A stretch of DNA of 64,000 nucleotides from Nitrospira sp. BO4 (GCA_030144965.1 JAMPUU010000010.1:1-64000); one strand, 5' to 3'; shown: positions 7,913 to 17,686, counted from the stretch's first letter. The notes: generated by a model from the sequence alone, not told the origin. Numbers and translations: made by a program.

Positions 7913-8889
7913 TGACCGGACCCGTCCGACATAGAATGGGTGCCGAGCGCTACGCCAAAGATCTCTTGGACGTCGCGACGATGCCGCGGCAGCAGGTCCT
8001 CGACCTGCTGCGTTTGGCGATGTCGCTTAAGCGCAAACAGCGCCGAGGCACACCGCACCGGTTACTGCCCGGGAAAACATTGGGGCTGCTGTTTCAGAAA
8101 CCGTCGACACGGACTCGCGTGTCGTTTGAGGCGGGAATGAACCAGTTGGGCGGCCACGCGCTGGTTCTTCCCATGGGAGACATTCAGCTTTCGCGTGGGG
8201 AGACGGTATCGGACACCGCACGCGTCTTGTCCCGTTACCTGGACGGTATCGTGATTCGGACCTATGACCATTCTATCGTCGAAGAGTGGTCGGCTGAAGC
8301 CAGTATGCCGGTTATTAACGGGCTGACGGACCATAGCCATCCCTGTCAGGCGTTGTCCGATTTATTGACGATTCAGGAAATCAAGGGTCGATTGGCGGGA
8401 CTCAGTCTTGCCTACATCGGGGATGGAAACAACGTGGCCAACTCGCTCATCGAAGCGGGGGCCAAGATGGGGATGCGCGTGGTGGTCGGATGCCCGTCCG
8501 GCTATCAGCCGGATCAGCGAGTGGTCGATCGAGCACGGGTAGAAGGGCAAGCCACAGGTGCCTCCATCGAGGTGTTGGAGAATCCTCTCGTCGCGGTGAA
8601 GGAAGCGGATGTTCTGTATACCGACGTCTGGATCAGCATGGGCCGCGAACGGGAACAGACAAGACGATTGCGGACACTTGCCCCCTATCAGCTCAACAAA
8701 CGGCTGCTGCAACGGGCGAAACCCGACGCCATCGTCATGCACTGCTTGCCGGCACATCGAGGTGAAGAAATTACAGCCGAGGTGTTGGACGGACCGCAGT
8801 CGGTGGTGATTGATCAAGCAGAAAATCGGTTGCACATGCAAAAGGCAATTTTGACTCAGTTGCTGAACCGAAAGAAAGGTACGCGATAA
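7912..8889 (+). CDS. argF: Ornithine carbamoyltransferase
   Basis: 325 residues. The carbamoyl-phosphate motif STRTR follows KP near residue 65, HPCQALSDLLT lies near 143 and the ornithine-binding HCLPAHRGEE is near 278. It makes citrulline from ornithine and carbamoyl phosphate. The start overlaps the argD stop (TGATG), so translation is coupled. argG follows nine bases downstream. Confidence 0.95.
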   Translation: MTGPVRHRMGAERYAKDLLDVATMPRQQVLDLLRLAMSLKRKQRRGTPHRLLPGKTLGLLFQKPSTRTRVSFEAGMNQLGGHALVLPMGDIQLSRGETVSDTARVLSRYLDGIVIRTYDHSIVEEWSAEASMPVINGLTDHSHPCQALSDLLTIQEIKGRLAGLSLAYIGDGNNVANSLIEAGAKMGMRVVVGCPSGYQPDQRVVDRARVEGQATGASIEVLENPLVAVKEADVLYTDVWISMGREREQTRRLRTLAPYQLNKRLLQRAKPDAIVMHCLPAHRGEEITAEVLDGPQSVVIDQAENRLHMQKAILTQLLNRKKGTR

Positions 8890-8898
8890 CTCGCCATC

Positions 8899-10113
8899 AT
8901 GAAGCCAAAGCCGATCAAGAAAATTGTCCTGGCCTATTCCGGCGGACTCGACACTTCAGTCATCCTCAAGTGGTTGCAGGAAACCTATCAGGCCGAAGTC
9001 ATCGCGTTTTGCGCCGACCTTGGACAGGGCGAAGATTTGAAAGCCGTCAAGGCAAAGGCCCAGACGCTCGGTGTCAAGAAGGTCTATGTCGAGGATCTGC
9101 GAGGAACCTTCGTCAAAGATTACGTGTTCCCCATGTTACGTGGAAACGCCATGTATGAGGGCTGTTATCTCCTCGGTACTTCGATCGCCCGGCCGCTGAT
9201 CGCCCGCCGACAAGCGGAAATCGCCCTGAAAGAAGGAGCCGAAGCGGTGTCGCACGGAGCCACGGGAAAGGGCAATGATCAGGTACGTTTCGAGCTGACG
9301 TACATGGCGCTCGCGCCAGGCCTGAAGATCATCGCGCCTTGGCGGGAATGGACCATGCGATCTCGTCATGAACTAATCGAGTATGCCGATCGCCACGGCA
9401 TTCCCGTGACTGCGACGAAAGCCAAGCCATACAGCACAGATCCAAATCTGTTTCACATCAGTTATGAAGGCGGGATTCTCGAAGACCCATGGGAAGCGCC
9501 GCCTGACGAAATATTTCAAATGACCGTCTCGCCGGAAAAGGCACCTGATACACCGCGTGAGGTCGAGATCGACTATGAAGCGGGCAACCCCATCGCGGTC
9601 GACGGCAAAAAGATGAGCCCGGCTGGCTTGCTCGCCCATCTCAATAGATTGGGCGGCGCGCATGGGATCGGCCGGGTCGATCTGGTGGAAAACCGCTATG
9701 TCGGGATGAAGTCGCGCGGAGTCTATGAAACGCCGGGAGGGACGATTTTACACGTCGCCCACCGCGGGCTCGAATCCCTGACCATGGACCGTGAAGTCCT
9801 CCACTTCCGAGACAGTCTGATCCCTCGGTTTGCCGATCTGATTTACAACGGATATTGGTTCAGCCCTGAGCGCGAAATGGTGCAGACAGCCATCGATGAA
9901 GCGCAGAAGGACGTGAGCGGCACGGCGCGAGTGAAACTATACAAGGGAAGCTGTACGTTGGTGGGGCGCAAATCCAAAAAGTCCCTCTATCGGCTGGACA
10001 TCGCAACGTTCGAGGAAGACGACGTGTACAATCAAAAAGACGCGGAGGGCTTCATTCGCCTGAACGCATTACGGCTGAAGATTCGTGCTCAGAGGAAAAA
10101 GGCGTCGACCTGA
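8899..10113 (+). CDS. argG: Argininosuccinate synthase
   Basis: 404 residues, the usual length. The nucleotide motif AYSGGLDTS lies at residues 11-19, and the [13 protein letters not shown] segment typical of the family is near 120. It condenses citrulline and aspartate with ATP. The stop codon shares one base with the argH start. Confidence 0.96.
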   Translation: MKPKPIKKIVLAYSGGLDTSVILKWLQETYQAEVIAFCADLGQGEDLKAVKAKAQTLGVKKVYVEDLRGTFVKDYVFPMLRGNAMYEGCYLLGTSIARPLIARRQAEIALKEGAEAVSHGATGKGNDQVRFELTYMALAPGLKIIAPWREWTMRSRHELIEYADRHGIPVTATKAKPYSTDPNLFHISYEGGILEDPWEAPPDEIFQMTVSPEKAPDTPREVEIDYEAGNPIAVDGKKMSPAGLLAHLNRLGGAHGIGRVDLVENRYVGMKSRGVYETPGGTILHVAHRGLESLTMDREVLHFRDSLIPRFADLIYNGYWFSPEREMVQTAIDEAQKDVSGTARVKLYKGSCTLVGRKSKKSLYRLDIATFEEDDVYNQKDAEGFIRLNALRLKIRAQRKKAST

Positions 10114-11522
10114 TGGCCAAGAGCAAGCGCCACCGGAATCCGGCTGGTGGGGGTAAGGCCTGGGAGGGCCGATTTCGAGAGAAGACCAATCGATTGGTCG
10201 AAGCATTTACCCGGTCGGTGGCCGTCGACAGCAGGCTGTACGCCGAGGACATCGCCGGCAGCATCGCTCATTGTAGGACACTGGGAAAAGCACGTGTCCT
10301 CACCCCGATGGAGACGCGTGCGATCGTCCGTGGTTTGGAATCAGTCAAACGAGAGTTGGACCGTGGCCAATTTACATTCTCGCCCCAGGACGAAGATATC
10401 CACATGGCGATCGAACGCCGGTTGACCGAAATGATCGGCCCATTGGGGGGGAAACTGCACACGGGCCGCAGCCGGAACGATCAAGTGGCATTAGACATTC
10501 GGCTGTATTTGCGGACGCAGCTGGACCAACTGCTTGAGGGGCTACTCGGGTTGCAACGCGTGCTGGTGGCAAAGGCTGGCGCAAACCGGACGACCATGAT
10601 GCCGGGGTATACCCACTTGCAACGGGCTCAGCCTGTCCTGTTTGCACATCACTTGTTGGCGTATGTGGAGATGTTCGAACGAGACAAAGGTCGACTCCAT
10701 GATGCGAGGGTCCGGCTCAATGTCATGCCACTGGGGTCGGGCGCTTTGGCCGGTACGAATTATCCGCTAAACCGACGATATACGGCTGAATTACTGGGCT
10801 TTCCCGCGGTGACCATGAACAGTATGGATGCGGTCTCCGATCGCGACTTTGTGATTGAAGTGGCCTCAGCCCTTTCGATCATGATGATGCATTTGTCACG
10901 GCTGAGTGAAGAGTTGATCGTGTGGGCTTCGCAGGAGTTTCAATTCGTTGATCTGCCGGATGCCTTCTGCACGGGAAGCAGCATGATGCCGCAGAAGAAG
11001 AATCCGGACGTCCCCGAGTTGGTCCGAGGAAAGACGGGGCGCGTATACGGGCACTTGGTCAATCTCCTGACCATGCTCAAGGCCCTGCCCTTAAGTTATA
11101 ATCGAGATCTGCAAGAGGACAAGCCGGCGCTCTTTGATGCCCTCGATACGGTGGCATCCTCCCTTCGAGTGATGACGGAGTTGATGCGCCGACTCAAAGT
11201 CAACCGGGAGGCGTTGAAGCGAGCATTGCACGGAGGCGGACTGCTTGCCACGGAACTAGCCGACTACTTGGTCATGAGAGGAGTGCCTTTTCGCGAAGCC
11301 CACGGTATCACCGGACGAATTGTCCGGGCTGCCCTTGATCGAGGACGTGACGTGGCCGATTTATCGATCGAGGAGTTACAGACATTTTGTGACCGGATCG
11401 AAAAGGGAGTGTTTTCTCGGCTGACCGCCGCCGCCGCAATCGACCACAAAGCACAAATCGGCGGAACAGCCAGGGGGCGGGTTGAGCAGCGGCTCAAAGA
11501 GCTGGAGCAATTGCTGTCATGA
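10113..11522 (+). CDS. argH: Argininosuccinate lyase
   Basis: 469 residues. The fumarase/aspartase signature GSSMMPQKKNPD is near residue 289, with TGRSRNDQVALD near 116 and PGYTHLQRAQP near 168. It releases arginine and fumarate. It overlaps argG by one base and the following lipoprotein gene by four bases. The N-terminal about 12 residues are basic and extra compared with most ArgH. Confidence 0.96.
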   Translation: MAKSKRHRNPAGGGKAWEGRFREKTNRLVEAFTRSVAVDSRLYAEDIAGSIAHCRTLGKARVLTPMETRAIVRGLESVKRELDRGQFTFSPQDEDIHMAIERRLTEMIGPLGGKLHTGRSRNDQVALDIRLYLRTQLDQLLEGLLGLQRVLVAKAGANRTTMMPGYTHLQRAQPVLFAHHLLAYVEMFERDKGRLHDARVRLNVMPLGSGALAGTNYPLNRRYTAELLGFPAVTMNSMDAVSDRDFVIEVASALSIMMMHLSRLSEELIVWASQEFQFVDLPDAFCTGSSMMPQKKNPDVPELVRGKTGRVYGHLVNLLTMLKALPLSYNRDLQEDKPALFDALDTVASSLRVMTELMRRLKVNREALKRALHGGGLLATELADYLVMRGVPFREAHGITGRIVRAALDRGRDVADLSIEELQTFCDRIEKGVFSRLTAAAAIDHKAQIGGTARGRVEQRLKELEQLLS

Positions 11523-11746
11523 AAATGCTCGTGATCATTGCATCCGCAGCTTTATTCGTTTCTTGCGGAGTCGTGGGTTCTCCCGTTCCGCCGGAATACG
11601 TGGGGGTCGCCGTCACGATCGACAAACAAAAGAAACAGCATGCACGTGAGGCAGAACGTGACGCGGTGGACCCGGCTGTAGGGGACCCGTCCCTTGAAAA
11701 TCCTGACATCAATCTGCCACCGTCATACCCGGTTGGGACACGGTAA
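11519..11746 (+). CDS. Small lipoprotein between argH and lysA (LptM-like by position)
   Basis: 75 residues. A short signal peptide ends in the lipobox LFVSC followed by Gly, so the mature protein would be a lipid-anchored peptide of about 60 residues with a Pro-rich end. In many proteobacteria a tiny lipoprotein (LptM/LppL) precedes lysA. Position, size and the Cys-Gly-x-x-Gly start are similar, but sequence identity beyond that is not evident, so equivalence is a guess. It overlaps the argH stop by four bases (ATGA). Confidence 0.8.
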   Translation: MKMLVIIASAALFVSCGVVGSPVPPEYVGVAVTIDKQKKQHAREAERDAVDPAVGDPSLENPDINLPPSYPVGTR

Positions 11747-11791
11747 GAGGTTCTCGCTTGGCATACCGACATCAATTCGAGGGTCGACACC

Positions 11792-13063
11792 ATGCATAGC
11801 TTTGAGTATCACCACGGAGAGTTGTACTGCGAACAGGTACCGGTCAGTCGGGTAGCAAAGGAACTCGGTACGCCTTGCTACATCTATAGCCATGAGACGC
11901 TGGTCCGTCATTTTCATGCCTACGACGGGGCATTTAAGAATATTCCTCACGTCCTTGCGTTTGCGATGAAAGCCAATTCCAACCTCGCCATCTTGCGATT
12001 GATGGCCAGAGAAGGCAGCGGGGTTGATATCGTTTCAGGGGGAGAGTTGTTTCGCGCCTTAAAAGCCGGTGTCCCGGCCTCCAAGATCGTGTTTGCCGGA
12101 GTCGGGAAGGCTCCCGACGAAATTCGTGATGCGCTCAAAGCGGATATCCTGATGTTCAACGTGGAATCACCGGCTGAGCTGCATGCTCTCAGTCAAGTAG
12201 CCGCCGAAGTCGGCAAGAAAGCGCGCGTGGCGCTGCGAATCAATCCTGACATAGACCCGAAAACACATCCTTATATTTCCACCGGGCTCAAGAAAAGTAA
12301 ATTCGGCATCGCGGCGGATCGGGCGGTGGAAGACTTCTCCCTCGCCGCGTCGATGAGCCATATCGACGTTGTAGGCGTCCATGCACATATCGGATCTCAG
12401 CTGACGGATGTCACGCCCTTCATTGAAGCCTTGAAAAAAGTCGTCAGTCTCGTCGAGACATTGAAAGGAAAAGGCATCAACATCCGTTATCTGAATATCG
12501 GAGGCGGGCTTGGTATCACGTACTCGGATGAAAAGCCGCCGTTACCTCAAGACCTCTCCAATGCGATCTTGCCGCTCGTGCAAGGGTTGAACATCACGCT
12601 CGTCATGGAGCCGGGGCGTGTCATCGTCGGGAATGCCGGAATCCTGGTCACAAAAGCCATGTACCTGAAAGAAGGAGAAGCGAAGAGCTTCATCATTGTC
12701 GACGCTGCGATGAACGATCTGATTCGGCCCAGCCTGTACGGAGCCTACCACGAGATACGCCCGGTGAATGAAGAAGCGGCTCGTCGGACCAGACAGACGG
12801 TGGATATTGTTGGGCCGGTCTGTGAATCCGGAGATTTTCTGGCGAAGGACCGGTCGCTGCCGAGCGTCAAGCCGGGTGAGTTGTTGGCAGTCATGAGCGC
12901 GGGGGCCTATGGCTTTGTGATGGCTTCCAATTACAACTCTCGGCCTCGTGTACCGGAAGTGCTCGTCAAAGGTGGAGAATTCCACGTCATCCGCGAGCGA
13001 GAAACGTACGACGACCTTATCAAAGGAGAGACGATTCCCCCGTTCTTACGCGAGCAGGTATGA
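11792..13063 (+). CDS. lysA: Diaminopimelate decarboxylase
   Basis: 423 residues, fold-III PLP enzyme. AFAMKANSN holds the PLP lysine (about residue 54), HIGSQ and GGGLGI are present, and CESGDFLAKDR carries the substrate-binding Cys near residue 345. It converts meso-diaminopimelate to lysine, the last step. Its stop overlaps the dapA start, so lysA-dapA-dapB form one transcription unit in reverse order of the pathway. Confidence 0.96.
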   Translation: MHSFEYHHGELYCEQVPVSRVAKELGTPCYIYSHETLVRHFHAYDGAFKNIPHVLAFAMKANSNLAILRLMAREGSGVDIVSGGELFRALKAGVPASKIVFAGVGKAPDEIRDALKADILMFNVESPAELHALSQVAAEVGKKARVALRINPDIDPKTHPYISTGLKKSKFGIAADRAVEDFSLAASMSHIDVVGVHAHIGSQLTDVTPFIEALKKVVSLVETLKGKGINIRYLNIGGGLGITYSDEKPPLPQDLSNAILPLVQGLNITLVMEPGRVIVGNAGILVTKAMYLKEGEAKSFIIVDAAMNDLIRPSLYGAYHEIRPVNEEAARRTRQTVDIVGPVCESGDFLAKDRSLPSVKPGELLAVMSAGAYGFVMASNYNSRPRVPEVLVKGGEFHVIRERETYDDLIKGETIPPFLREQV

Positions 13064-13938
13064 GTATGTTTACCGGATCTCTTGTCGCTATTGTCACGCC
13101 ATTTCGAGAAGGCAAGGTTGACGAACGCGCCTTGGCTGAGCTGATCGAATGGCAAATCGCCAACGGCACCAACGGCATTGTTCCCTGCGGGACCACTGGT
13201 GAGTCGGCCACGCTTTCTCATGACGAGCATAATCGGGTGATCGAGCTGACGGTTGAAGTCGTCCGGCGCCGTGTACCCGTCATTGCTGGAACCGGCTCGA
13301 ACAGCACGGAAGAGGCCATCGCGCTCACCCAGCATGCAAAACAAGTTGGTGTCGATGGGGCCTTGCTGATCACCCCCTACTACAACAAACCCACCCAGGA
13401 AGGCCTCTATCGCCACTATAAGGCGGTCGCTGAAACCGTCGACTTGCCTTTGGTCCTGTACAACATTCCTGGTCGTACCGGAGTCAACATGCTGCCGGCG
13501 ACGATCGCTCGACTCTCCGCTATCAAGACAATCGTCGGAGTTAAGGAAGGAAGTGGGTCGGTCCAGCAGGCTTCGGATATCGTGCAGATGTGCGGCGACC
13601 GTCTCACCGTATTGGCCGGTGACGATGCCCTCACGCTACCGATGATGGCGGTCGGAGGAAAGGGCGTCATTACTGTCACGGCCAACATCGTGCCGACCGA
13701 AATGGCTGGTCTTGTGAAGGCTTTTGCAGAAGGGAACATCGACGAAGCTCGACGGATTCATTTCAAGCTGTCTCCCCTCTTTGCCGCGTTGTTCTACGAG
13801 ACCAACCCCATTCCCGTCAAGGAAGCCTTGGGACTCATGGGCAAGATTGACCCGGAATTGCGCTTGCCGCTTTGCCCAATGGCACCGGACACCCGTGAGA
13901 AGTTGATTCGCGTCTTAAAAGAAGCGGGATTGATCTAA
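13060..13938 (+). CDS. dapA: 4-hydroxy-tetrahydrodipicolinate synthase
   Basis: 292 residues, standard length. GTTGESATL (residues 43-51), YYNKPTQEGLYRHY (Tyr catalytic) and VGVKEGSG with the Schiff-base Lys near 161 identify it. It condenses pyruvate with aspartate semialdehyde. The ATGA junction with lysA indicates coupling. Confidence 0.96.
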   Translation: MSMFTGSLVAIVTPFREGKVDERALAELIEWQIANGTNGIVPCGTTGESATLSHDEHNRVIELTVEVVRRRVPVIAGTGSNSTEEAIALTQHAKQVGVDGALLITPYYNKPTQEGLYRHYKAVAETVDLPLVLYNIPGRTGVNMLPATIARLSAIKTIVGVKEGSGSVQQASDIVQMCGDRLTVLAGDDALTLPMMAVGGKGVITVTANIVPTEMAGLVKAFAEGNIDEARRIHFKLSPLFAALFYETNPIPVKEALGLMGKIDPELRLPLCPMAPDTREKLIRVLKEAGLI

Positions 13939-13966
13939 CTGTCGAAGTGTCGAGGTGCACGTCGTC

Positions 13967-14770
13967 ATGATCAAAGTCATCGTTGCAGGTGCGGCCGGCC
14001 GAATGGGCTGCCGCCTCGTGTCGCTGATCAAAGACTCCACTGCTTTGATGCTGGCAGGAGCTTTAGAAGGAAAAACTCATCCGGCACTGGGAGAGGATGC
14101 AGGTGAAACCGCCGGAGCAGGACGTGCCGACGTTCCCATCACAGACGATCTCTCCGCTTTGATGGAACGAGGAGAAGTTGTGATCGACTTTTCCGCACCC
14201 GAAGCGACTCTTGAACACATGCGGACGATCGTCCGCCATCGGCGTGCAATGGTGATCGGAACGACCGGCTTCTCAACGACTCAGCTCGAAGAGTTGAAGT
14301 CCTTAGCCCAGCAGATACCGTGTGTGTTTTCTCCGAATATGAGTGTCGGGATCAACCTGATCTACAAAGTCATTGCCGAAATGGCCAGAACTCTCGGCGA
14401 CGATTATGACATTGAAGTTATCGAAGCTCATCATCGGCTGAAGAAAGACGCACCGAGTGGCACAGCTCTAAAAATCGCCGAAGTTCTCGCGCGTTCCGTG
14501 AACCGCGACTTGAACCAAGTTGGCGTCTACGCTCGTAAGGGGTTGGTCGGCGAGCGAGCCAAGGGAGAAATTGGTGTGCAAACTATTCGCGCCGGCGATA
14601 TCGTCGGCGATCATACCGTGCTGTTCGGCGGCATGGGCGAGCGAATCGAAGTTACCCACCGAGCCAGCAGTCGCGACACGTTCGCTCAAGGAGCTCTCCG
14701 TGCCGCGAGATGGGTTGTCCGTCAGCCGCCCGGCTTGTACGACATGATGGATGTCTTGAGCCTTCGTTGA
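13967..14770 (+). CDS. dapB: 4-hydroxy-tetrahydrodipicolinate reductase
   Basis: 267 residues. The nucleotide-binding GAAGRMG is at residues 7-13, and the catalytic segment EAHHRLKKDAPSGTA is near 153-167. DapB reduces the DapA product with NAD(P)H. The ATG at 13967 gives the normal N-terminus MIKVIV; a GTG at 13955 would add four residues. It ends the arginine/lysine block. Confidence 0.95.
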   Translation: MIKVIVAGAAGRMGCRLVSLIKDSTALMLAGALEGKTHPALGEDAGETAGAGRADVPITDDLSALMERGEVVIDFSAPEATLEHMRTIVRHRRAMVIGTTGFSTTQLEELKSLAQQIPCVFSPNMSVGINLIYKVIAEMARTLGDDYDIEVIEAHHRLKKDAPSGTALKIAEVLARSVNRDLNQVGVYARKGLVGERAKGEIGVQTIRAGDIVGDHTVLFGGMGERIEVTHRASSRDTFAQGALRAARWVVRQPPGLYDMMDVLSLR

Positions 14771-14994
14771 CCAGCTTCAGCCTTATATCTCATCATCTGA
14801 ACAGCCGGTCGTTTGTTCTGCAACATTCCTCTCGTCTTAGGGTTTCACTGCCGTTGAAGGTAGCGAAAACAGTGACGAGTCTTCCTTCGTGAATATAGTG
14901 ATTACCCGCGTGGGCTGGAAGCTGTTCCGGTCATGAGCGACCTGCAGCCCGCCGGCTGGTCAAACAGTGAGGATTTGGGGTTCGACAGGAAGGA
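14771..14994. other. Non-coding stretch after dapB with a possible stem-loop
   Basis: No convincing gene, tRNA or promoter is visible. Near 14912-14950 GGGCTG pairs with a later CAGCCC, enclosing a second GGTC/GACC helix. This could be a structured 3' end or a small RNA. There is no T-run, so a simple intrinsic terminator is not supported. Confidence 0.25.
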
Positions 14995-15147
14995 TTAATG
15001 TCGCGCCGTGATCGGCCGAGGTTCCTGATCCGCTGCTTTCCGACGACCACAATTTAGACAGGCAAATACGGTGATCGCCAGTCCGGCGTCCAAATCGACT
15101 GCTCGTTCCGGTAACATCGCGCCATGGCATTTGTCACAAGTTTTCAT
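14995..15147 (-). CDS. Small double-CxxC zinc-ribbon protein
   Basis: 50 residues: MKTCDKCHGAML at the start, CLNCGRR near residues 30-36. Two CxxC knuckles about 26 residues apart make a rubredoxin-like or zinc-ribbon fold likely. No recognisable ribosome site precedes the ATG. It is short, but the paired CxxC pattern in an otherwise empty gap, facing opposite to its neighbours, argues that it is real. Function is unknown. Confidence 0.6.
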   Translation of the reverse strand: MKTCDKCHGAMLPERAVDLDAGLAITVFACLNCGRRKAADQEPRPITARH

Positions 15148-15346
15148 GGGCGCACTTTAACACCATAGAAAAAGGAAGCCAATACTCCTGAAGTACTGGA
15201 TCACACTGACAAGAGTCCCAATGGTCACAACGTTTATGGGTCATTTGTGCATTTCCTTTCAACAGCATTTTGCTGGAGCGCCGGTGTCTGTCTTGACAGA
15301 CTTCCACCTCTCTCATAGGATTGTGGTGCCATTGCAGTAGACCACT

Positions 15347-15619
15347 ATGTATAGATTGATCCTTGCCGTTTTACTCCTTATCGTTCTCTATCTCCTGCTC
15401 AGACGAATGTTTCGTGGATTCAAGAGTCCACATGAAGACGGTCGGGAAGGGTCAACCCCTCAGGCTCAAGAGCAGGAACAAGATCAGATGATTGAGGATC
15501 CAGTGTGTCATATATTCGTCCCGAAGCGGATTGCCGTGATCGAAACGATCGGGGGACGAGAATACTGCTTCTGCAGCAAAGAGTGTGCGGTGACGTTTCG
15601 GAGCCAGCGGATTGTTTAG
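15347..15619 (+). CDS. Membrane-anchored YHS/TRASH-like protein
   Basis: 90 residues. An N-terminal membrane helix (residues 3-20) is followed by a charged linker rich in Glu and Gln. The C-terminal domain DPVCHIFVPK...EYCFCSKECA has the Cys pattern of YHS/TRASH metal-binding domains. Because the helix is followed by basic residues, the domain probably faces the cytoplasm. A metal-sensing or metal-handling role is likely for the family, with the metal unknown. Confidence 0.82.
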   Translation: MYRLILAVLLLIVLYLLLRRMFRGFKSPHEDGREGSTPQAQEQEQDQMIEDPVCHIFVPKRIAVIETIGGREYCFCSKECAVTFRSQRIV

Positions 15620-15676
15620 CAGATCCTCGGTTCCCCGGCGAAGAAATACTGTGCAAGCTGGATCGCTACAGGAGGG

Positions 15677-15988
15677 CTAGCAGCCTGAATAGGTATAGTC
15701 GGACAGCTTCTCTTCTTTGTCGAACTTGAGCGTGATCTGACATTGATTGGGAGTGAAATTGAAGAAAGGCGGCCCTGATTTTCCCCCGGCAATACGGTAG
15801 TACGTCCAGGTTTCACCGCCGAAAAATCGGGAAGCTTTACCGTCTGGAGTGCCCCAATTCTTCTCAAACCAGCCTTTATCTTTTCCTTGAAGCTCAGCTG
15901 GTTTAAGCGATGCTTCCAAGTATGGGTTGTTGCCGCTGCAGGCCGGCACCACGAGGAAGAAAAAGAGTAACCAGGCAAATCGTTGCAT
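15677..15988 (-). CDS. SmpA/BamE-like small lipoprotein
   Basis: 103 residues. A signal peptide ends in VVPACSG, a lipobox, so the protein is lipid-anchored. The mature part has WFEKNWGTPDGKASRFFGGETWTYYR, reminiscent of the short repeat in SmpA/OmlA-type domains, where G-x-P precedes a tryptophan-rich strand. The C-terminal Cys might pair with the Cys near residue 84. Function is not assigned. Confidence 0.72.
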   Translation of the reverse strand: MQRFAWLLFFFLVVPACSGNNPYLEASLKPAELQGKDKGWFEKNWGTPDGKASRFFGGETWTYYRIAGGKSGPPFFNFTPNQCQITLKFDKEEKLSDYTYSGC

Positions 15989-16157
15989 CGCAATATCTCC
16001 ATGTATAGGGTGCGGCCAGGCAATTCAAAAAATTTTAGCTCCTGCTGGGAGGCCTGTCAAACATTCTGGTCAACATGTTGCAGCAAAGTTGCGTTCTTCA
16101 TAGAATGACGGATAATGACATAAACCGATATCTCCTCTCTAGGAAAGGGACGACGCC

Positions 16158-16805
16158 ATGAAAATCTATCTCGATACAGCAAACGTCAAGGAAATCCATG
16201 AAGCCGCGAGCCTCGGCTTGCTCGACGGCGTAACGACGAATCCTTCCCTGGTCGTCAAGGAAGGGCGCAGTTTCAGGGAAATGCTAGAAGAGGTATGCAA
16301 AATCGTGGATGGGCCGATCAGTGCCGAAGTCGTGAGCGTGGAAGCGGATGCCATGGTGAAGGAGGGCAAGGAGCTTGCCAAGATCCATAAGAATATCGTG
16401 GTCAAGTGTCCGCTGATTCCGGAAGGACTGAAAGCCACGAAGCGGCTGGCAGCTGAGGGAATTCGAGTAAACGTGACACTCTGTTTTTCACCCACACAGG
16501 CGCTACTGGCAGCCAAAGCCGGTGCCTGGTGTGTGTCTCCGTTTATAGGACGGCTCGATGATATCAGCTCAAACGGGATGGAACTCATTCGACAGATTCT
16601 GGCGATCTATAAGAACTATGACTACAAGACCCTTGTGTTGGTCGCGAGTGTCCGCCATCCGCAACACGTGGTCGAAGCGGCGTTGGCCGGCGGTCACATT
16701 TGCACGATGCCCTACAACATATTTCAGGCGCTCTTCAAACACCCACTGACCGATGCAGGCTTGAAAAAGTTCCTCGATGACTGGAAGGCCAAAGGCCAGC
16801 AGTAG
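16158..16805 (+). CDS. tal: Transaldolase / fructose-6-phosphate aldolase family
   Basis: 215 residues, the short TalC type. It starts with [13 protein letters not shown], carries VTTNPSLV, and has the Schiff-base lysine in NIVVKCPL near residue 83. It interconverts pentose-phosphate sugars (or cleaves fructose 6-phosphate). AGGAAAGGGA precedes the ATG. It stands alone between convergent neighbours. Confidence 0.93.
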   Translation: MKIYLDTANVKEIHEAASLGLLDGVTTNPSLVVKEGRSFREMLEEVCKIVDGPISAEVVSVEADAMVKEGKELAKIHKNIVVKCPLIPEGLKATKRLAAEGIRVNVTLCFSPTQALLAAKAGAWCVSPFIGRLDDISSNGMELIRQILAIYKNYDYKTLVLVASVRHPQHVVEAALAGGHICTMPYNIFQALFKHPLTDAGLKKFLDDWKAKGQQ

Positions 16806-16877
16806 GACTCCTGGAAATCGGCATTGAGCATCGGTGGGGAAGGACGAGTTTCCACTCCGTGAGGTCGGAACGTAACC

Positions 16878-17564
16878 TCACGCACACTCTATTGCTTTCC
16901 TGGCCTTTCGGAATACCGCGTGGAACATGGGGCGAGTTAATTTTCCCGTAAACGTATTCTGCTGGCTGGGGTGATAGGAACCGAGCAGTGTGACGCCCCA
17001 GGGAAGCTGGTACGTGACACCATGTCCGAACTTGGGGGCCGGCACCGGGATGGTGCGCTCCTGCGTCCGGCAGGTCTTAAGGTAATGATCGAAGGCAATC
17101 TTTCCCAGAGCAATCACTACGCGGTGGTTCTTCAGAAGACGAATTTCCAATCCCAGGAATCGGCTGCAGCGTTCAAACTCGTCCGGCCCAGGCTTATTCT
17201 CCGGCGGTGCGCAACGTACTGTCGCTCCGATGTAGCAATCCGTCAACGATAAGCCGTCGTCTCGGTGCGTCGAAGAAGGTTGGTTGGCAAATCCATACCG
17301 GTACAGCGCGTCATACAGCCAATCTCCACTCCGATCCCCGGTGAAGACTCGCCCCGTCCGATTCCCCCCATGTGCCGCAGGAGCGAGCCCTAGCACATAG
17401 AGCCGCGCTTTGGGATCACCGAAGCCGGGAACCGGCCGGCCCCAATAGGCCCAGTCACGGTACTGCTTCCGTTTCTGTTGTGCGATCATCTGTCGATACG
17501 TGACTAACCGAGGACAGGCCGTACAGTCGCTGATAGCCTCGTTCAAGACGGCCAAGGTTCGCAT
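16878..17564 (-). CDS. Type 5 uracil-DNA glycosylase (UDGb)
   Basis: 228 residues. LAPAAHGGNRTGRVFTGDRSG is the hallmark of the UDGb family, and GSYHPSQQNTFTGKL is the second active-site motif. Early Cys residues (CTACPRL) and CAPPENKP plus later Cys probably bind the family's iron-sulfur cluster. It removes uracil and deaminated bases from DNA. The start at 17564 has no clear ribosome site but begins the conserved protein. Confidence 0.92.
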   Translation of the reverse strand: MRTLAVLNEAISDCTACPRLVTYRQMIAQQKRKQYRDWAYWGRPVPGFGDPKARLYVLGLAPAAHGGNRTGRVFTGDRSGDWLYDALYRYGFANQPSSTHRDDGLSLTDCYIGATVRCAPPENKPGPDEFERCSRFLGLEIRLLKNHRVVIALGKIAFDHYLKTCRTQERTIPVPAPKFGHGVTYQLPWGVTLLGSYHPSQQNTFTGKLTRPMFHAVFRKARKAIECA

Positions 17565-17686
17565 ATGGGGCGCAGTGTAACACGAACAAGATCCCTATTC
17601 TGCTTGCCGGTAATTCTGCGAGCTGTTAGCATAACCTCGCGTTTCTTGAGGGCTGCAGCCGACTTTGCAAAAAAGGAGTCTGGTGC

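Noticed and set aside
15134-15316. 60-codon minus-strand frame above the small zinc-ribbon gene
   Set aside because: Cys-rich by chance, overlaps the zinc-ribbon start in another frame, no ribosome site.
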